In this document: positions 33,186 to 33,810 of the stretch, in pieces
Numbering within the stretch: the first letter of the stretch is position 1
Layout: every line of letters begins with the position of its first letter
Origin: Albugo candida
Lineage: Eukaryota > Oomycota > Peronosporomycetes > Albuginales > Albuginaceae
Assembly (NCBI GenBank): GCA_905220665.1
Contig: CAJNAR010000070.1
Span: forward strand, 1 to 33,810
Direction: 5' to 3'
DNA: 33,810 nt
Notes under the pieces: generated by a model
The model's database searches: none
What the model was told of the DNA's origin: nothing
What the model saw: the letters and a program-made list of their open reading frames with translations, nothing else
Position numbers and translations under genes: made by a program

Positions 33186-33810
33186 ATGAACCCCCTTGAC
33201 CTTGAATCTCTTCCTGACCATGCATTTGGTAACTTGAAAGAAGCCCGTAATGCGGTTGACAAGTTGTTCCAAGATGAAGGGTACATAATGACCATCTTGC
33301 GCACCAGACACGTTGGGAACAAACCCTCTGGAGAGTTCAAAGGACTTCACGTAGCATGCTCTTGCAGTGGAAGACTACGGACCAGTTCTTTACAACAACA
33401 GCGTCAACGCATACGAGGAAGTCGCGCTACCGCTTGCAAGTTTAGCTTGATGATTCGTCGGCGTGCAGAACTTGGATGGCTGGTAGAGCTTGGCATGCAT
33501 GACCACAACCATAAAGCTTCTATGGACCCTAAGGTTCATCCACAAGGTCGCGCACTCACAAATGAACAGCGCGCTGTGGTTCTTGGTATTATCCTTGATG
33601 GTCTCCCACCTGTCCGCATTGTGGCAAGCATGAGAAGGCAAAATGTCTCGGTCACACCCCGTGACATTTACAACATCAAGCAAGCCGAGCGACGGCGTGT
33701 TTTGGGTGGACGCTCATCACTTGCTGCCCTACTTGTCAGCCTGGAAGGGAATGCCTCCACACCATACTTCACCCAGTTTGATAATGAGCGCAAGCTCACT
33801 CACCTGCTTA
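33186..33810 (+). CDS. MULE-type transposase, N-terminal part (runs off the window)
   Basis: An uninterrupted frame of 208 codons runs from ATG 33186 to the window end. Residues ~30-110 form a FAR1/WRKY-GCM1-like zinc-binding DNA-binding module: EFKGLHVACSCSGRLRT, then GSRATACKF, then a Trp (W98) and HDHNH, giving candidate ligands C60 (or C58), C84, H107 and H109. Residues ~118-208 (LTNEQRAVVLGIILDGLPP, RDIYNIKQAERRRVLGGR, ending NERKLTHLL) match the segment that precedes the DDE core in Mutator-like element transposases. The DDE catalytic domain would lie beyond the window. No in-frame ATG was found in the ~115 bp upstream that I checked, so this start is preferred. Unlike the retroelements next to it there are no stops or shifts, so it may be younger. 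A domesticated FAR1-like host gene is an alternative. Confidence 0.82.
   Translation, partial: MNPLDLESLPDHAFGNLKEARNAVDKLFQDEGYIMTILRTRHVGNKPSGEFKGLHVACSCSGRLRTSSLQQQRQRIRGSRATACKFSLMIRRRAELGWLVELGMHDHNHKASMDPKVHPQGRALTNEQRAVVLGIILDGLPPVRIVASMRRQNVSVTPRDIYNIKQAERRRVLGGRSSLAALLVSLEGNASTPYFTQFDNERKLTHLL

Noticed and set aside
32978..33683. Minus-strand frames of 120 and 97 codons
   Set aside because: They overlap the plus-strand MULE frame, which has clear family motifs. The minus-strand translations have none.

Overview
Host. The window looks like repeat-rich, heterochromatin-like nuclear DNA of a eukaryote. An oomycete (Peronosporales or a close relative) is most likely. The basis is that the decayed Ty3/gypsy gag-pol, the two-ORF LINE and the MULE transposase all read like the families I know from Phytophthora and downy mildew genomes. 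This is family recognition from translated sequence; no database search was possible. I see no ordinary host gene.

Layout. (1) 1-19600: a head-to-tail satellite array, about 31.5 copies of a ~623-bp monomer. It is open at the left edge of the window. Single-base markers show a nested higher-order organisation: a 3-monomer block (A-B-C, ~1869 bp) is repeated, and an 8-monomer block (A to H, ~4985 bp) is repeated once more to its right. The last two to three monomers before the right edge are clearly diverged. (2) 19601-25119: a minus-strand Ty3/gypsy element with one LTR (24600-25119), gag, protease, RT, RNase H and integrase, all broken by stops and frameshifts. Its 3' part is cut off where the satellite begins. 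The outer LTR end contains a tRNA-like segment with A-box and B-box motifs. (3) 25120-25597: the 3' end of a plus-strand LINE, which the Ty3 LTR interrupts. (4) 25598-32741: a second, nearly full-length but decayed LINE copy of the same family. It starts immediately after the first copy's 3' end and carries ORF1, ORF2 (APE endonuclease, RT, zf-RVT-like C terminus) and a 3' UTR with a small tandem repeat. (5) 32742-33185: flank without a recognisable gene. (6) 33186 to the window end: an intact reading frame of at least 208 codons for the N terminus of a MULE-type transposase with a FAR1/WRKY-GCM1-like zinc finger.

How it fits together. The right flank is a nested retroelement graveyard: Ty3 LTR in LINE copy 1, then LINE copy 2, then a possibly younger MULE. 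The satellite array now abuts the truncated Ty3 pol. The least familiar structure is the satellite: its internal hierarchy, four short dyad symmetries clustered in one third of the monomer, and an array edge that falls at the right arm of one of those dyads. A centromeric or other heterochromatic role is possible but is inference only.
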